A DNA stretch of 64,000 nucleotides from Pseudanabaena sp. lw0831 (GTDB lineage Bacteria; Cyanobacteriota; Cyanobacteriia; Pseudanabaenales; Pseudanabaenaceae). Made by a program: the position numbers and the translations under genes. The notes beneath the pieces were generated by a model, which was not told where the DNA came from, made no database searches, and worked only from the letters and a program-made list of their open reading frames with translations. Shown piece by piece: positions 1 through 8,771 of this stretch (positions are counted from its first letter, which is position 1; each line of letters begins with the position of its first letter). The stretch spans positions 62,001 to 126,000 of the forward strand of contig NZ_BBJB01000016.1 of assembly GCF_016584665.1 (NCBI RefSeq). The letters are read 5' to 3'.

Positions 1-20
1 ATGAATGGCAACTACGGGTT

Positions 21-52
21 TTCGCGAAACTTTAATTTTAAGGTTTCGCGAA
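21..52. repeat. Short inverted repeat at the left edge
   Basis: Ten-base arms (21-30 and 43-52, TTCGCGAAAC and its complement) flank a 12-nt spacer. It lies 12 nt beyond the stop of the universal stress protein gene and could act as its terminator on the minus strand. The gene further left is outside the window. Confidence 0.5.
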
Positions 53-63
53 GCGTCGCATTT

Positions 64-453
64 TTACGGCACGACTAATACAGGACAAGGCGAAAGATTA
101 ATCACTTTTTGGCTGACACTGCTACCGTCAGGATGCTCTTCGGTCAGGCTCATTCCCCTTGAACCCATCACAATTAAGTCAGCATTAATTTCATCGGCAA
201 AATCACAAATCACAAAAGCAGTTTTACCCTCAGCTATTTTGGTCTTAACCACAATGCCCACTTCCGCAAAGTAAGCCTCTATTTCTTTAATCAATTCTTG
301 AGAAGATTCGCGATCGCTATCAGTGGCCTCAGGATCAGCAACCGATAGCACATATAGCTGCGCTTGATATTTTTGAATCAGATCGATCGCTACAGCCACA
401 GCTTGGCGGGTTTCTTGACTTCTGTTTAAAGGAAATAAAACAGTTTTAAACAT
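64..453 (-). CDS. Universal stress protein (UspA family)
   Basis: A single-domain UspA protein of 129 residues, the usual length of the short class. The ATP-binding signature G-x2-G-x9-G-S-S is visible at residues 97-112, after the hydrophobic strand ending LIVMGS, and the chain ends in the typical CPVLVV strand. Family members are cytoplasmic, dimeric, nucleotide-binding proteins made under starvation or oxidative stress; the exact role here cannot be read from sequence. It is monocistronic and divergent from pnp across a 352-nt gap. The ATG start at 453 gives a complete domain. Confidence 0.88.
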   Translation of the reverse strand: MFKTVLFPLNRSQETRQAVAVAIDLIQKYQAQLYVLSVADPEATDSDRESSQELIKEIEAYFAEVGIVVKTKIAEGKTAFVICDFADEINADLIVMGSRGMSLTEEHPDGSSVSQKVINLSPCPVLVVP

Positions 454-805
454 AATTCCTACCTAGCACTGCAATTCGGATATTAGATTACGAATTCAAG
501 AATTTTTTGTTTTCTTGACTCTATTTTAATAATTAAAAGTGCCTAACAATCCTTAAATTTCTTAATTTTTAACATGCGTTCAACCCTAAAAGAACAAATT
601 TTTTGTGGCATGGCGAACCTATGTCACAAAAAATTTGTTCTTTATTTTACTGCGATCTCACATAAGGGTAACCAGAGGTACTTGCAAAGCGCATATCTTC
701 ATTTTTTGCAGCGATCATACTTAACAAACGGCAGACCATACTACATCAGTGCTAACATTGCGTGATATATAACGAGAAAAAAGTCAAAACGGAAGTAGAT
801 TATAG
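454..805. other. Divergent intergenic region between usp and pnp
   Basis: This 352-nt gap carries the promoters of two divergent genes. Its main feature is a 19-bp hairpin at 589-643. The rest is AT-rich. I saw no RNA gene or riboswitch. A 63-codon reading frame at 574-765 runs through the hairpin and shows no protein-like pattern. Confidence 0.5.
589..643. repeat. 19-bp hairpin between divergent genes
   Basis: Perfect arms 589-607 and 625-643 flank a 17-nt loop. The stem is AT-rich. It is upstream of both usp (minus) and pnp (plus), so it is not a 3'-end terminator for either. It would lie in the 5' leader of pnp if that transcript starts to its left. Confidence 0.75.
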
Positions 806-2953
806 ATGGAAGCCGTAACAAAAATTATCCCTTTTTATGGCAGGGAAATTAAATTAAGAATTGGCACGTTTGCACCCCAAGCTGGCGGCTCAGTATTAGT
901 CCAGTGTGGAGAGACAGCAATATTAGTGACAGCGACCAGAGGTCCTGCTCGTGACGGTGTTGATTTTGTGCCACTGCTTGTTGATTATGAAGAACGCCTA
1001 TATGCAGCAGGGCGTATTCCTGGTGGTTTCTTACGTCGTGAAGGTCGTCCCCCCGAAAAAGCAACTCTCACTTGCCGCTTGATCGATCGCCCCATGCGTC
1101 CTTTGTTCCCCAATTGGTTGCGTGATGATGTGCAGATCGTCGCTACAACCATGGCGATCGACGAAAAAGTTCCACCTGACGTTTTAGCAGTGACTGGTGC
1201 ATCGATTGCAGCACTAATCGCGGGATTACCATTCATGGGGCCAATGGCTGGCGTTCGTGTTGGTCTAGTTGGCGATGAATTTATCATTAATCCCACCTAT
1301 GCAGAAGTTGAAGCAGGGGATCTGGATCTGGTAGTTGCAGGTACTGCCGAAGGGATCATTATGGTTGAAGCAGGCGCAAACCAATTGCCAGAAGCCGACA
1401 TGATCGAAGCGATCGACTTTGGTTATGAAGCCGTACTCGAACTAATCAAAGCTCAAATTGATTTGCTACAAGAGTTAGGGATTGCACTGCCAGAAATCGT
1501 CAATCCCGAAACCGATTCCACCTTGGAAAACTTTATTGCCAATACGGTCAAAGATAAAGTTGCTCAAGTTGTAGCAAGTTGTGAGAAAGATCGCAATGTG
1601 CGCGATGCCAACCTTGATGCTATTAAGGCTGAGCTTTTAGCTGCGATCGCAGCTTTGCCCGATGAAGATCCTGTGAAGCTGGTTGCTGATAAAAAAGTGA
1701 TTAGTGCTACTTACAAGGAACTCACCAAAAAGCTGATGCGCTTGCAGGTAATTGAGCAGAGCGTTCGCATTGACGGTCGTAAACTTGACGAAGTGCGCCC
1801 TATCTGGACAGAAGTGGGTGTGATTCCTCGCGTGCATGGTAGCGGTTTATTTAATCGTGGCTTGACCCAAGTCTTGACGATCGCAACCCTTGGCACACCT
1901 GGTGATGCACAGGAAATGGACGATTTGCATCCTGACGCGAAAAAGCGTTATATGCACCACTACAATTTCCCGCCCTACTCGGTTGGTGAAGCTAGACCAA
2001 TGCGATCCGCTGGTCGTCGCGAAATTGGTCATGGAGCCTTAGCCGAACGCGCTCTTTTGCCCGTACTGCCATCTAAAGCCGAATTCCCCTATGTTCTGCG
2101 TCTAGTATCGGAAGTCTTGTCTTCCAATGGCTCTACCTCGATGGGTTCAGTCTGTGGTTCTACCCTTGCGCTGATGGATGCAGGTGTACCGATCACCAAG
2201 CCAGTCAGCGGAGTAGCGATGGGATTGATTAAGGAAGGCGATGAAGTTCGCATTCTTACTGACATCCAAGGCATTGAAGATTTCCTTGGCGATATGGACT
2301 TCAAGGTTGCGGGTACTGACACAGGCATCACCGCCCTGCAAATGGACATGAAGATCACTAGCATCTCCATGGATACAGTCCGCTCGGCAGTAATGCAAGC
2401 CAAGACTGGTCGCGCTCACATCATGGGCAAGATGTTGGAATTGCTCTCTGCACCTAGACCTCAGCTTTCACCCTATGCACCACGATTGCTGACAATTCGT
2501 ATCGATCCTGAACAAATCGGTATGATCATTGGACCTGGTGGTAAGAACATCAAGGGCATCACTGAGGAAACTGGAGCCAAGATCGACATCGAAGACGATG
2601 GCACAGTGATGATTTCATCGATGAGTGGCGAAGGCGCACTTAAAGCTAAGCGTATCATCGAAAATATGACTCGCCGCGTCGGTTCGGGTGATGTCTATCT
2701 CGGTAAGGTCACTCGCATTATTCCGATTGGTGCATTTGTGGAGTTCCTCCCTGGTAAGGAAGGAATGGTTCATATTTCCCAGTTGGCAGAAGGTCGTGTG
2801 GGCAAAGTGGAAGATGAAGTTGCCGTTGGCGATGAAGTCTTGATTAAGATCCGCGAAGTTGATAATCGTGGACGCTTTAACCTAACTCGTTTGGGTATTC
2901 ACCCTGACGAAGCCGCCGCCGCACGTACTGCTGCTGCTGCATCTGCCGAATAA
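806..2953 (+). CDS. pnp: Polyribonucleotide nucleotidyltransferase (PNPase)
   Basis: Phosphorolytic 3'-5' exoribonuclease, which can also polymerise NDPs into RNA tails; in cyanobacteria it is a main tailing enzyme. The 715 residues match the normal bacterial length: two RNase PH-like domains (about 10-140 and 320-540) separated by the all-helical linker, a KH domain from about 572 with the [16 protein letters not shown] loop, and an S1 domain from about 629 ([17 protein letters not shown]). The tail is alanine-rich. The chosen ATG at 806 starts at the family's normal N-terminus. It is not next to rpsO, its partner in many bacteria. A hairpin terminator follows the stop within 6 nt. Confidence 0.97.
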   Translation: MEAVTKIIPFYGREIKLRIGTFAPQAGGSVLVQCGETAILVTATRGPARDGVDFVPLLVDYEERLYAAGRIPGGFLRREGRPPEKATLTCRLIDRPMRPLFPNWLRDDVQIVATTMAIDEKVPPDVLAVTGASIAALIAGLPFMGPMAGVRVGLVGDEFIINPTYAEVEAGDLDLVVAGTAEGIIMVEAGANQLPEADMIEAIDFGYEAVLELIKAQIDLLQELGIALPEIVNPETDSTLENFIANTVKDKVAQVVASCEKDRNVRDANLDAIKAELLAAIAALPDEDPVKLVADKKVISATYKELTKKLMRLQVIEQSVRIDGRKLDEVRPIWTEVGVIPRVHGSGLFNRGLTQVLTIATLGTPGDAQEMDDLHPDAKKRYMHHYNFPPYSVGEARPMRSAGRREIGHGALAERALLPVLPSKAEFPYVLRLVSEVLSSNGSTSMGSVCGSTLALMDAGVPITKPVSGVAMGLIKEGDEVRILTDIQGIEDFLGDMDFKVAGTDTGITALQMDMKITSISMDTVRSAVMQAKTGRAHIMGKMLELLSAPRPQLSPYAPRLLTIRIDPEQIGMIIGPGGKNIKGITEETGAKIDIEDDGTVMISSMSGEGALKAKRIIENMTRRVGSGDVYLGKVTRIIPIGAFVEFLPGKEGMVHISQLAEGRVGKVEDEVAVGDEVLIKIREVDNRGRFNLTRLGIHPDEAAAARTAAAASAE

Positions 2954-2958
2954 ATATT

Positions 2959-2997
2959 AAAAAAGGGTGGATGCGCGAAGCGCATCCACCCTTTTTT
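2959..2997 (+). terminator. pnp terminator, 18-bp stem with GAA loop
   Basis: Perfect arms 2959-2976 and 2980-2997 close on a GAA triloop with the core GCGCGAAGCGC. It begins with six A and ends with six T, so it can end transcription in either direction. Confidence 0.9.
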
Positions 2998-3038
2998 GTG
3001 TTAAAAGCTAAAAAGTATTTTGGGGGTTCAAGAAAGTA

Positions 3039-4109
3039 ATGATTATTAAAGAACTTGATCGAATTGAAACAACTGATAAATTTGAACAAGCGGGATACCG
3101 TGCGGAATCTCAGTTAGCTTTTTATCTCAACCGAGAATTTAAAGATGATCCACTGTTTCTAGTTTTCAATAATCTGCGTTTTGAAAAAGCAGGGGATGCT
3201 TGTCAGATCGATCATTTAGTACTTCATCGCTATGGAATGATAATCATTGAGAGCAAAACCGTCACAACTCGCGTTGAGGTAAATGAATTCGGCGAGTGGA
3301 AACGTTGGTTTAATAATGCTTGGCAAGGAATGCCTTCACCCATTTTGCAAGCTCAGAGACAGGGAAAATTTCTCAAAGAATATTTAGAAACTCATGTTGA
3401 GACTTTGCGTAACAAACCAATTTTGGGAAGACGAGCACATTTTACGAAAATGCCTATCGATGTATTAGTTGCAATTTCTGATTCTGGCATTATCAATCGT
3501 CCCAAGAATGACAAGCTAAATACTGTATGCAAAGCCGATCAAATTGCTGATAAGGTTAGGGAAATTGTGTCTGAATATCGCAAAATTGATAGCTTATTAA
3601 TCTTTAGTCTAAAATCTGCTTACCTATTTGACATGGATGAAGTACCAAGAATTAGTAGCTTTTTGTTGGCAAATCATAAACCATCAAAAGTTAAGTCTTC
3701 TTTGCCTGATATGAATAGTACGCCACGAAGCTCTGCTCCTATCAGTTCACCAGTCCCAAATCCTTCAACCTCTAAACCGATCGCAACAGTCAAACCAGCA
3801 TCTCTACAGAAAAAGATTGTTTCTGTTGTACCTAGCGAAGTTCAGAAGCCAGACATTAAACTTAAGTCAGTCGCCAAATCCGTAAAATTAGCTTTAACAA
3901 ACACTTGCTCACATTGCCAAAGCCCAGATCTGTCACTTCTATATGTTCATAGTTACTTCTTCAAATGTAACGATTGTAGTAAAAATACGGCGATTAAAAA
4001 TATTTGTCCGTCCTGTGGCGATCGCGAAAAGATTAGAAAAAGTGGGTTACAGTTTTTTACTGAATGTGAAAAATGTGTTACTTCACAATTGTTTTATACA
4101 AATCCCTAG
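3039..4109 (+). CDS. NERD-domain nuclease-like protein with C-terminal zinc ribbons
   Basis: The N-terminal NERD domain (about 15-130) belongs to the restriction-endonuclease-like fold and keeps a plausible active site: E23, D58 (QIDHLVL) and E71-x-K73 (IIIESK). A low-complexity Ser/Pro/Lys linker (about 220-280) leads to a C-terminal region (about 290-348) with four CxxC-type pairs (CSHC, CNDC, CPSC, CEKC). These suggest two zinc ribbons of the topoisomerase C4 type that bind DNA or RNA. The 356 residues fit NERD proteins with added nucleic-acid-binding modules. It appears monocistronic, 85 nt after pnp. DNA processing or defence is inference; no partner gene adjoins. Confidence 0.82.
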   Translation: MIIKELDRIETTDKFEQAGYRAESQLAFYLNREFKDDPLFLVFNNLRFEKAGDACQIDHLVLHRYGMIIIESKTVTTRVEVNEFGEWKRWFNNAWQGMPSPILQAQRQGKFLKEYLETHVETLRNKPILGRRAHFTKMPIDVLVAISDSGIINRPKNDKLNTVCKADQIADKVREIVSEYRKIDSLLIFSLKSAYLFDMDEVPRISSFLLANHKPSKVKSSLPDMNSTPRSSAPISSPVPNPSTSKPIATVKPASLQKKIVSVVPSEVQKPDIKLKSVAKSVKLALTNTCSHCQSPDLSLLYVHSYFFKCNDCSKNTAIKNICPSCGDREKIRKSGLQFFTECEKCVTSQLFYTNP

Positions 4110-4150
4110 ATAAATAGTTGATCAAAATGAGCATAACAAATCCTATCAAA

Positions 4151-4265
4151 GCGATCGCCTATTCATCAAAAATAAAACAATGCGATCGCACTATCAGTCA
4201 AAACACCAAGCTGCGATCGCCTATTCATCAAAAATTAAAGCAATGCGATCAGCTCATCAATCAAA
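4151..4265. repeat. Two tandem ~53-nt units built around HIP1
   Basis: Units 4151-4203 and 4213-4265 are near-identical with a 62-nt period. Each starts with GCGATCGCCTATTCATCAAA and ends in TCAAA. HIP1 or near-HIP1 octamers recur four times in about 100 nt. A local duplication is the simplest reading. Confidence 0.7.
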
Positions 4266-4287
4266 TTGTTCAAAGATCACTCGAATT

Positions 4288-4872
4288 CTATACGGGAATT
4301 GTAGAAATCCCCTTGTATTGCTTCCAGATTTCATTCCTTAATCCCCGTGTAATTTTAACTTTTTTGGTTTTCCCAACACTTGTTGTTAAAAAAATATTGA
4401 ATGTGCTTATTCTATAAAAGGCTATAAACGCATTCTCTGCAAATAAGAAGTCAGCACTTTTATCCATACTTTTAAAGAAATCTATAGGATGAAATACCTG
4501 ACCTTGTTCTCCATCAGTTAGCTTAGCTGGAAATTTTGTACATAAGAGAGAAAACCTTTGATCCATATGAGGAAATGTCATTTTTCTTTGAAGTCTTCCA
4601 AATGGATGTGATTTATGATGCCACTCAAAATAAGTAATAGTTACAGGTCTTGCTCCTATATTTATAAAACTAATCTGATAAGCCCAGCGATTAAGTGTTG
4701 TCGGATCATTCCCTGCGAGTTGAGCAATACTTAATCTAGAATCTACACGAATTACTTTATCTCTTACAGATAACCAATATGCAAGTCCAGAGATAGTTAT
4801 ATTACCAAATGCAGCTATCCAAGGAGCAAAGCTATTTACACATTGCCAAGTGTTACAACTTTCCATATTCAT
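4288..4872 (-). CDS. Hypothetical protein with one N-terminal membrane segment
   Basis: I do not recognise the family. The 194-residue product has one likely transmembrane segment near residues 14-34, then a soluble domain with several aromatic/hydrophobic strands (WAYQISFINIGARPVTITYF, AFIAFYRIS) that suggest a beta-rich fold. Two in-frame ATGs (4872, 4866) are possible; neither has a strong ribosome binding site. It ends close to the HIP1 repeat and converges with the NERD gene. Protein-like composition along the whole frame supports a real gene. Confidence 0.6.
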   Translation of the reverse strand: MNMESCNTWQCVNSFAPWIAAFGNITISGLAYWLSVRDKVIRVDSRLSIAQLAGNDPTTLNRWAYQISFINIGARPVTITYFEWHHKSHPFGRLQRKMTFPHMDQRFSLLCTKFPAKLTDGEQGQVFHPIDFFKSMDKSADFLFAENAFIAFYRISTFNIFLTTSVGKTKKVKITRGLRNEIWKQYKGISTIPV

Positions 4873-4937
4873 TCAATATTTATTTTTGTCTGTAAAGTTT
4901 GATTATATTCAGTTGTCTTGATTGATAGCAACAATTT

Positions 4938-5027
4938 TTATGCAGCAATCTGTTGATAATCAATCTCTGGAATACCTACCCTTTCTTTAGCGTGTTCGAT
5001 CACCATGCTGCAAAGTTGACCATCCTC
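4938..5027 (-). pseudogene. Possible C-terminal gene remnant (29 codons)
   Basis: An open stretch with no start codon follows a TAA at 5028-5030 and ends at TAA 4938. It reads EDGQLCSMVIEHAKERVGIP then EIDYQQIAA. The segment looks like the well-formed end of a protein (amphipathic helix plus short tail). I cannot name the parent. It lies just downstream of the HNH gene on the same strand. Confidence 0.35.
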
Positions 5028-5044
5028 TTATAAATCCAATTTAG

Positions 5045-5497
5045 TTAAACCTCACACAAATCACCATCTGGCGGATGCAACCCTGTTTGAATCCAAAAAA
5101 ATCTTGTGGCGCGGATCGAGTCTTCTTGAGGATATCTGAGATCGTTAAGATCGAAGCGATCGCAGGTCGCCCGACCAACTGCCGTAATCCCCTTAATTTC
5201 AGTACTGTTATTTGTCCAAACAAAATGTTCTGACCAGTATTGCTTGCGAGGATTAAAAATTGGCACAACTTCCTGACTTTGGGGATCGATCGCCTCAACA
5301 AAGTTATAGCGTCTCTCATTACAACGGCGGCAAGCAAGCGCAAGATTATCTACATCATCTGAGCCTCCTAGCGATACAGGAATGAGATGATCGAGCGTAA
5401 ATCGAGAAGCACTAAGTCGCTCTGGTGAATGGCAATATTCACAAACAAATTTTGCCCGTTCGCGAACAATTTGCTTTATCGAATCAGGAATTGACAT
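5045..5497 (-). CDS. HNH endonuclease
   Basis: A 150-residue HNH nuclease. The two metal-supporting CxxC pairs (C19/C22 and C56/C59) frame the catalytic DH of LDHLIPVSLGG (D36, H37) and the N of the NLALACRRCNERR segment. I place the start at the ATG at 5497, which gives the conserved MSIPDSIKQIVRERA beginning; an earlier start would add seven residues. It overlaps the upstream small gene by 14 nt, so the two are translated from one message. Stand-alone HNH proteins like this are common in cyanobacteria; the substrate is unknown. Confidence 0.85.
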   Translation of the reverse strand: MSIPDSIKQIVRERAKFVCEYCHSPERLSASRFTLDHLIPVSLGGSDDVDNLALACRRCNERRYNFVEAIDPQSQEVVPIFNPRKQYWSEHFVWTNNSTEIKGITAVGRATCDRFDLNDLRYPQEDSIRATRFFWIQTGLHPPDGDLCEV

Positions 5498-5726
5498 TTT
5501 GAGCAGCAAGCATTGCATTCATATGAGTAAAAATCCGATCTAGTTCGCTAATGGTTTCTAACTCTGGAATTTCTTCAACAGAAAGCGGCTCCACTTTTCT
5601 TTTCTCTAGAAGCGACTCCATCCGATCCTGTAGGCGATCGCTAAACCTAAATAAACTGAGATTCCCAACCTTCTCAACGTAAATCTCATGAATTAGCAGT
5701 GATGGTTTGACAAGTGTTGCAGTCAT
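5484..5726 (-). CDS. Small hypothetical protein upstream of the HNH nuclease
   Basis: An 80-residue soluble acidic protein with a long predicted helix in the middle (RFSDRLQDRMESLLEKRK) and an acidic C-terminal half. I do not recognise a family. Its 3' end overlaps the start of the HNH gene by 14 nt, which implies coupled translation. A partner or antitoxin-like role for the nuclease is conceivable but unproven. ATG start at 5726. Confidence 0.65.
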   Translation of the reverse strand: MTATLVKPSLLIHEIYVEKVGNLSLFRFSDRLQDRMESLLEKRKVEPLSVEEIPELETISELDRIFTHMNAMLAAQNVNS

Positions 5727-5796
5727 AATTTTTTGCCGACTTGTTTTAATTAATCTAAACCTAACATAACAAGACTTTGAGCAAACTCTTTCAGCA

Positions 5797-6594
5797 CTAT
5801 GAACCAGTCAGGCTAGAGCCAATACCTTGGAAGAAAACCCATGACAGGAAGAAATTACTGATAAAAATAGCGAGTAAAGCCGTAACAACGGCGGTGGTGG
5901 TGGACTCACCCACACCCTTTGCGCCACCTGTGGTTGTCAATCCCCAAGTCGTACCGATCACTGCTATCAACACACCAAAGATACTAGATTTGATTAGCGC
6001 CGCGATTAAATCCCAAGGCTTGAGTAAATTCTGGACGGAATTAAGAAACATGTTGTAGGGAATAGCGTACATGGCTTGAGATAGAAATAAGCCGCCAGCC
6101 ATACCAGTTAAAAAGCCCAAAATTGTGAGGATAGGCAGCATTAATAAACAGGCGATCGCACGAGGGGTTGCTAGATAATCCACAGGATTTGTTCGCAGCA
6201 TATAGAGCGCATCGATTTGCTCAGTTACTTGCATCGTGCCGATTTCTGCCGCGAACGCTGAACCAATGCGTCCCGCAATAATTACCGCTGTCAGTACAGG
6301 AATTAGCTCACGAGCTAAGGCGATCGCCAAAATCCCACCGATCGCTTGTTGTGCACCAAAGTTAATAAATTCTCGCGCCACTTGGATTGTAAATACAGCC
6401 CCAACAAAGGAAGCCGTAATTAATGTAATCAGCAATGACTCTGTACCAACTATTGACATTTGCTCGATCGTGTTACGCCAATGGAAGCGGCGATAGATCA
6501 AAACATGGGTGATGATTTGTCCGATCAGTAAACAACTTTGCCCCAGCTTAATTAGCCAACTGCCAAAATTTCCCATGTTTTCGATTTCCCACAT
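5797..6594 (-). CDS. MlaE/YrbE family ABC transporter permease
   Basis: The membrane subunit of the MCE-type lipid transport ABC system (Mla in proteobacteria, TGD1 in chloroplasts), which moves lipids between envelope membranes. About 265 residues, with the MlaE pattern: VGTESLLITLITASFVGAVF, ARELIPVLTAVIIAGRIGSA, the AEIGTMQVTEQIDAL cytoplasmic coupling motif and several C-terminal membrane spans. I prefer the ATG at 6594; TTG at 6606 and ATG at 6576 are alternatives. The ATPase and MCE substrate-binding genes are not adjacent, as is common in cyanobacteria. Confidence 0.9.
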   Translation of the reverse strand: MWEIENMGNFGSWLIKLGQSCLLIGQIITHVLIYRRFHWRNTIEQMSIVGTESLLITLITASFVGAVFTIQVAREFINFGAQQAIGGILAIALARELIPVLTAVIIAGRIGSAFAAEIGTMQVTEQIDALYMLRTNPVDYLATPRAIACLLMLPILTILGFLTGMAGGLFLSQAMYAIPYNMFLNSVQNLLKPWDLIAALIKSSIFGVLIAVIGTTWGLTTTGGAKGVGESTTTAVVTALLAIFISNFFLSWVFFQGIGSSLTGS

Positions 6595-6652
6595 CACCAC
6601 TGACAAGCGGCAAATATTTTTTTGTTTTTATCTTAATCTTCGCAATTATACC

Positions 6653-6713
6653 CGAACCAATAGACTCTATGAAAGTGTTGCAAAGCAACACTTTCATAGA
6701 GTCTATTGGTTCG
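6653..6713 (-). terminator. 29-bp perfect hairpin with AAA loop
   Basis: Arms 6653-6681 and 6685-6713 are perfect over 29 bp, closing on AAA (core GTTGCAAAGCAAC). This is the longest uninterrupted triloop stem in the window. It starts 15 nt after the stop of the 6729-7214 gene and precedes the MlaE gene on the same strand. Confidence 0.88.
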
Positions 6714-6728
6714 TTTGAGCGTAAAGCA

Positions 6729-7214
6729 CTATTTTGGAAAAAGATGGAGAGTCCAATTGCAGGGCTGTCTCAGCTCGCCAAACCGACCACTTACCCAGTA
6801 CCACAGTGTCAAACGAGTAGGAAAAAATCCAATTACTAAAAAGGAGTCTTCAGGAGCTATCTCACCATATTTAAGCCCATCGGTGGGCGTAACCTCCCAA
6901 GGGGTGTCGGTGTCCTTGACCAATAGCTGAGAACGATAGTAGATGTCTTTGTATTGCAAAGGCAAAGCAAAGATGGAGTACACATGATGCTCACCACGCC
7001 AAGGTTCGGCTACAACTTTGATGGGGTGAAACTTCAAACTCTTGGATTTACTTAAGTTATCTGACATGGTTGGACATAGAGCAGGGTTGGCATCAGAAGA
7101 AGTTGTTTGCGATGGGTCTTGTATAGACCAAGCAATCATTGTGGCAATACTTCCTATCAGCAAAGCTATAAAAACAATGAATAGGAATTTCTTTTGAGCA
7201 GCAGACTTTTTCAT
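6729..7214 (-). CDS. Membrane-anchored hypothetical protein
   Basis: A 161-residue protein with one N-terminal membrane anchor (about 10-30, after a KKSAAQKK basic start) and an extracytoplasmic domain rich in aromatic residues (VIGFFPTRLTLWYWVSGRFG). I do not recognise the family. Its ATG overlaps the TAA stop of dacB (TAATG), so the two genes are translationally coupled. An envelope role beside the D-Ala-D-Ala carboxypeptidase is an inference from this coupling only. Confidence 0.7.
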   Translation of the reverse strand: MKKSAAQKKFLFIVFIALLIGSIATMIAWSIQDPSQTTSSDANPALCPTMSDNLSKSKSLKFHPIKVVAEPWRGEHHVYSIFALPLQYKDIYYRSQLLVKDTDTPWEVTPTDGLKYGEIAPEDSFLVIGFFPTRLTLWYWVSGRFGELRQPCNWTLHLFPK

Positions 7215-8674
7215 TAACAGGGTTCAAGGCGAGTTAATAATAAAGCGATCGCATCGATATATTGCTGCAACTCCCTTGACGGAAGATTACTATTATTAAT
7301 GATGATACTGAAAATGACTTCGCGATGATTTTGAGGATTAGCATATCCTGACAATGCAATTGCACCCGTTAACGTTCCCGTCTTAGCTTGAATTAACCCT
7401 TGTGCCGAGGTGTTTTTAAATCGATTGGTCAATGTGCCATCGACATTGGAGATTGCTAAAGATTTACGAAAGTTCTGATCGCTAGACACACTTCGCAAAA
7501 GTTGAACGATCGCTCTGGGAGTTGTTAAATTGCGACGTGATAGCCCAGAACCGTCGGCTAGCAATGTGTGGGCAGGAGGCGTATTGATTGATTGCAAATA
7601 CTTGTTAATCGCGATCATGCCACCAAGGACACTATCATCGGGGTTAGTTTCATAAAGACGATCTCCTAAAGCTCTTAATAGCAGTTCTGCGTAGAGATTA
7701 TTGCTGTCCTTGTTGGTTGTAATGATTAATTGCGAGAGCGGCAGTGAGTACTCGATCGCTAAATCTTGGTTAGGAGGAAGCCTTTTTGAGGAGTCAGTAG
7801 AAATATTTTGAGAAACTGTAATGCCCTGTGCTGCTAACTCTTGACGCAATAAATCCAAAAAATTAGCTTCAGGATTGGGAATAGCCACGCCACCTAGTTC
7901 TGGTTCTGATTTTTCAGGAATCACTCCAGTGACGATCAGGACTTTTTGACCATAGGGGCGGACAACTTTTAAGATGTACTTAGAATCTGTAGTACCTGTA
8001 ATTGCTTGATTCTCTACCCGCCAATCCTTAGCCAATTCGGGAGTGTCCCATGTAAAAATTGCAGGTTTGCCATTTATATCGGGACTAACAGTCCAGTTGA
8101 TAGCATTTTCATTAATCGTGAAGGGAGATGCGATCGCTGCATAATATTCCTGTAAGTCCGACCATTCCCAACTATTTGCAACTTCTGCACCTTTGCGAGA
8201 TGTCAAAGTCCAAATCCCACCATTGATCTGCTTTACACCTTTATTTTTAAGTTGTGTTACTAGCGATTTTAAACCCGTCGTCGAGCGAAAGCTAGGATCG
8301 CCTGAGCCAACAAGCCATAATCCATTCTCTAATTCTCCCTTGGTATTTGGCAAATTGTGCGACATCAAACGGGTAGCAAAACGATAGTTTGCACCCAATG
8401 TTTTTAGCGCGATCGCAGTTATGAATAATTTGGCATTGGATGATGGGATAAAGTAGCGATCGCCATCAAGATTAGCTAATATTTGCGGATTAGTCTCATT
8501 GGTTTGCACAAATACACCAACTCGCGACGGTTGCAATTTAGGTGACTGAGCGACTTTTTCAACCTCATTTTGTAACTGTGCGCGGCAGAGACGATCGCTT
8601 TTTGCATAAGCAGGAATAGCCGTAATTAAAGAAATCACAACTAAAGCGATCTTAGTGAATATTGCGGTTCTCAA
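7214..8674 (-). CDS. dacB: D-alanyl-D-alanine carboxypeptidase/endopeptidase, PBP4 type (peptidase S13)
   Basis: A periplasmic penicillin-binding protein of 486 residues that trims or cleaves peptidoglycan cross-links. A signal peptide spans about residues 1-25 (cut near AYA-KS). The three active-site motifs are present: S79-x-x-K82 (SNAK), the SxN of DSNNLYAE, and KTGTLTG near the C-terminus. The large insertion between the first two motifs is typical of PBP4. Translation appears to start at TTG 8674, as no in-frame ATG precedes the signal peptide. It is coupled to a small membrane protein downstream. Confidence 0.93.
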   Translation of the reverse strand: MRTAIFTKIALVVISLITAIPAYAKSDRLCRAQLQNEVEKVAQSPKLQPSRVGVFVQTNETNPQILANLDGDRYFIPSSNAKLFITAIALKTLGANYRFATRLMSHNLPNTKGELENGLWLVGSGDPSFRSTTGLKSLVTQLKNKGVKQINGGIWTLTSRKGAEVANSWEWSDLQEYYAAIASPFTINENAINWTVSPDINGKPAIFTWDTPELAKDWRVENQAITGTTDSKYILKVVRPYGQKVLIVTGVIPEKSEPELGGVAIPNPEANFLDLLRQELAAQGITVSQNISTDSSKRLPPNQDLAIEYSLPLSQLIITTNKDSNNLYAELLLRALGDRLYETNPDDSVLGGMIAINKYLQSINTPPAHTLLADGSGLSRRNLTTPRAIVQLLRSVSSDQNFRKSLAISNVDGTLTNRFKNTSAQGLIQAKTGTLTGAIALSGYANPQNHREVIFSIIINNSNLPSRELQQYIDAIALLLTRLEPC

Positions 8675-8771
8675 TGGACAAACTGACTAAAACAAGAGTG
8701 ACATCAGGTTAGCATAAAAAACAAGAAAAAATAGTACAACGTAATGCAGACAAAATGTTCAGAATATTTTA

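Noticed and set aside
574-765. 63-codon plus-strand frame in front of pnp
   Set aside because: It runs through the hairpin at 589-643, has no ribosome binding site and no protein-like pattern.
4118-4417. 99-codon frame after the NERD gene
   Set aside because: TTG start, composed largely of HIP1 tandem repeats, and it runs antisense into the membrane protein gene at 4288-4872.
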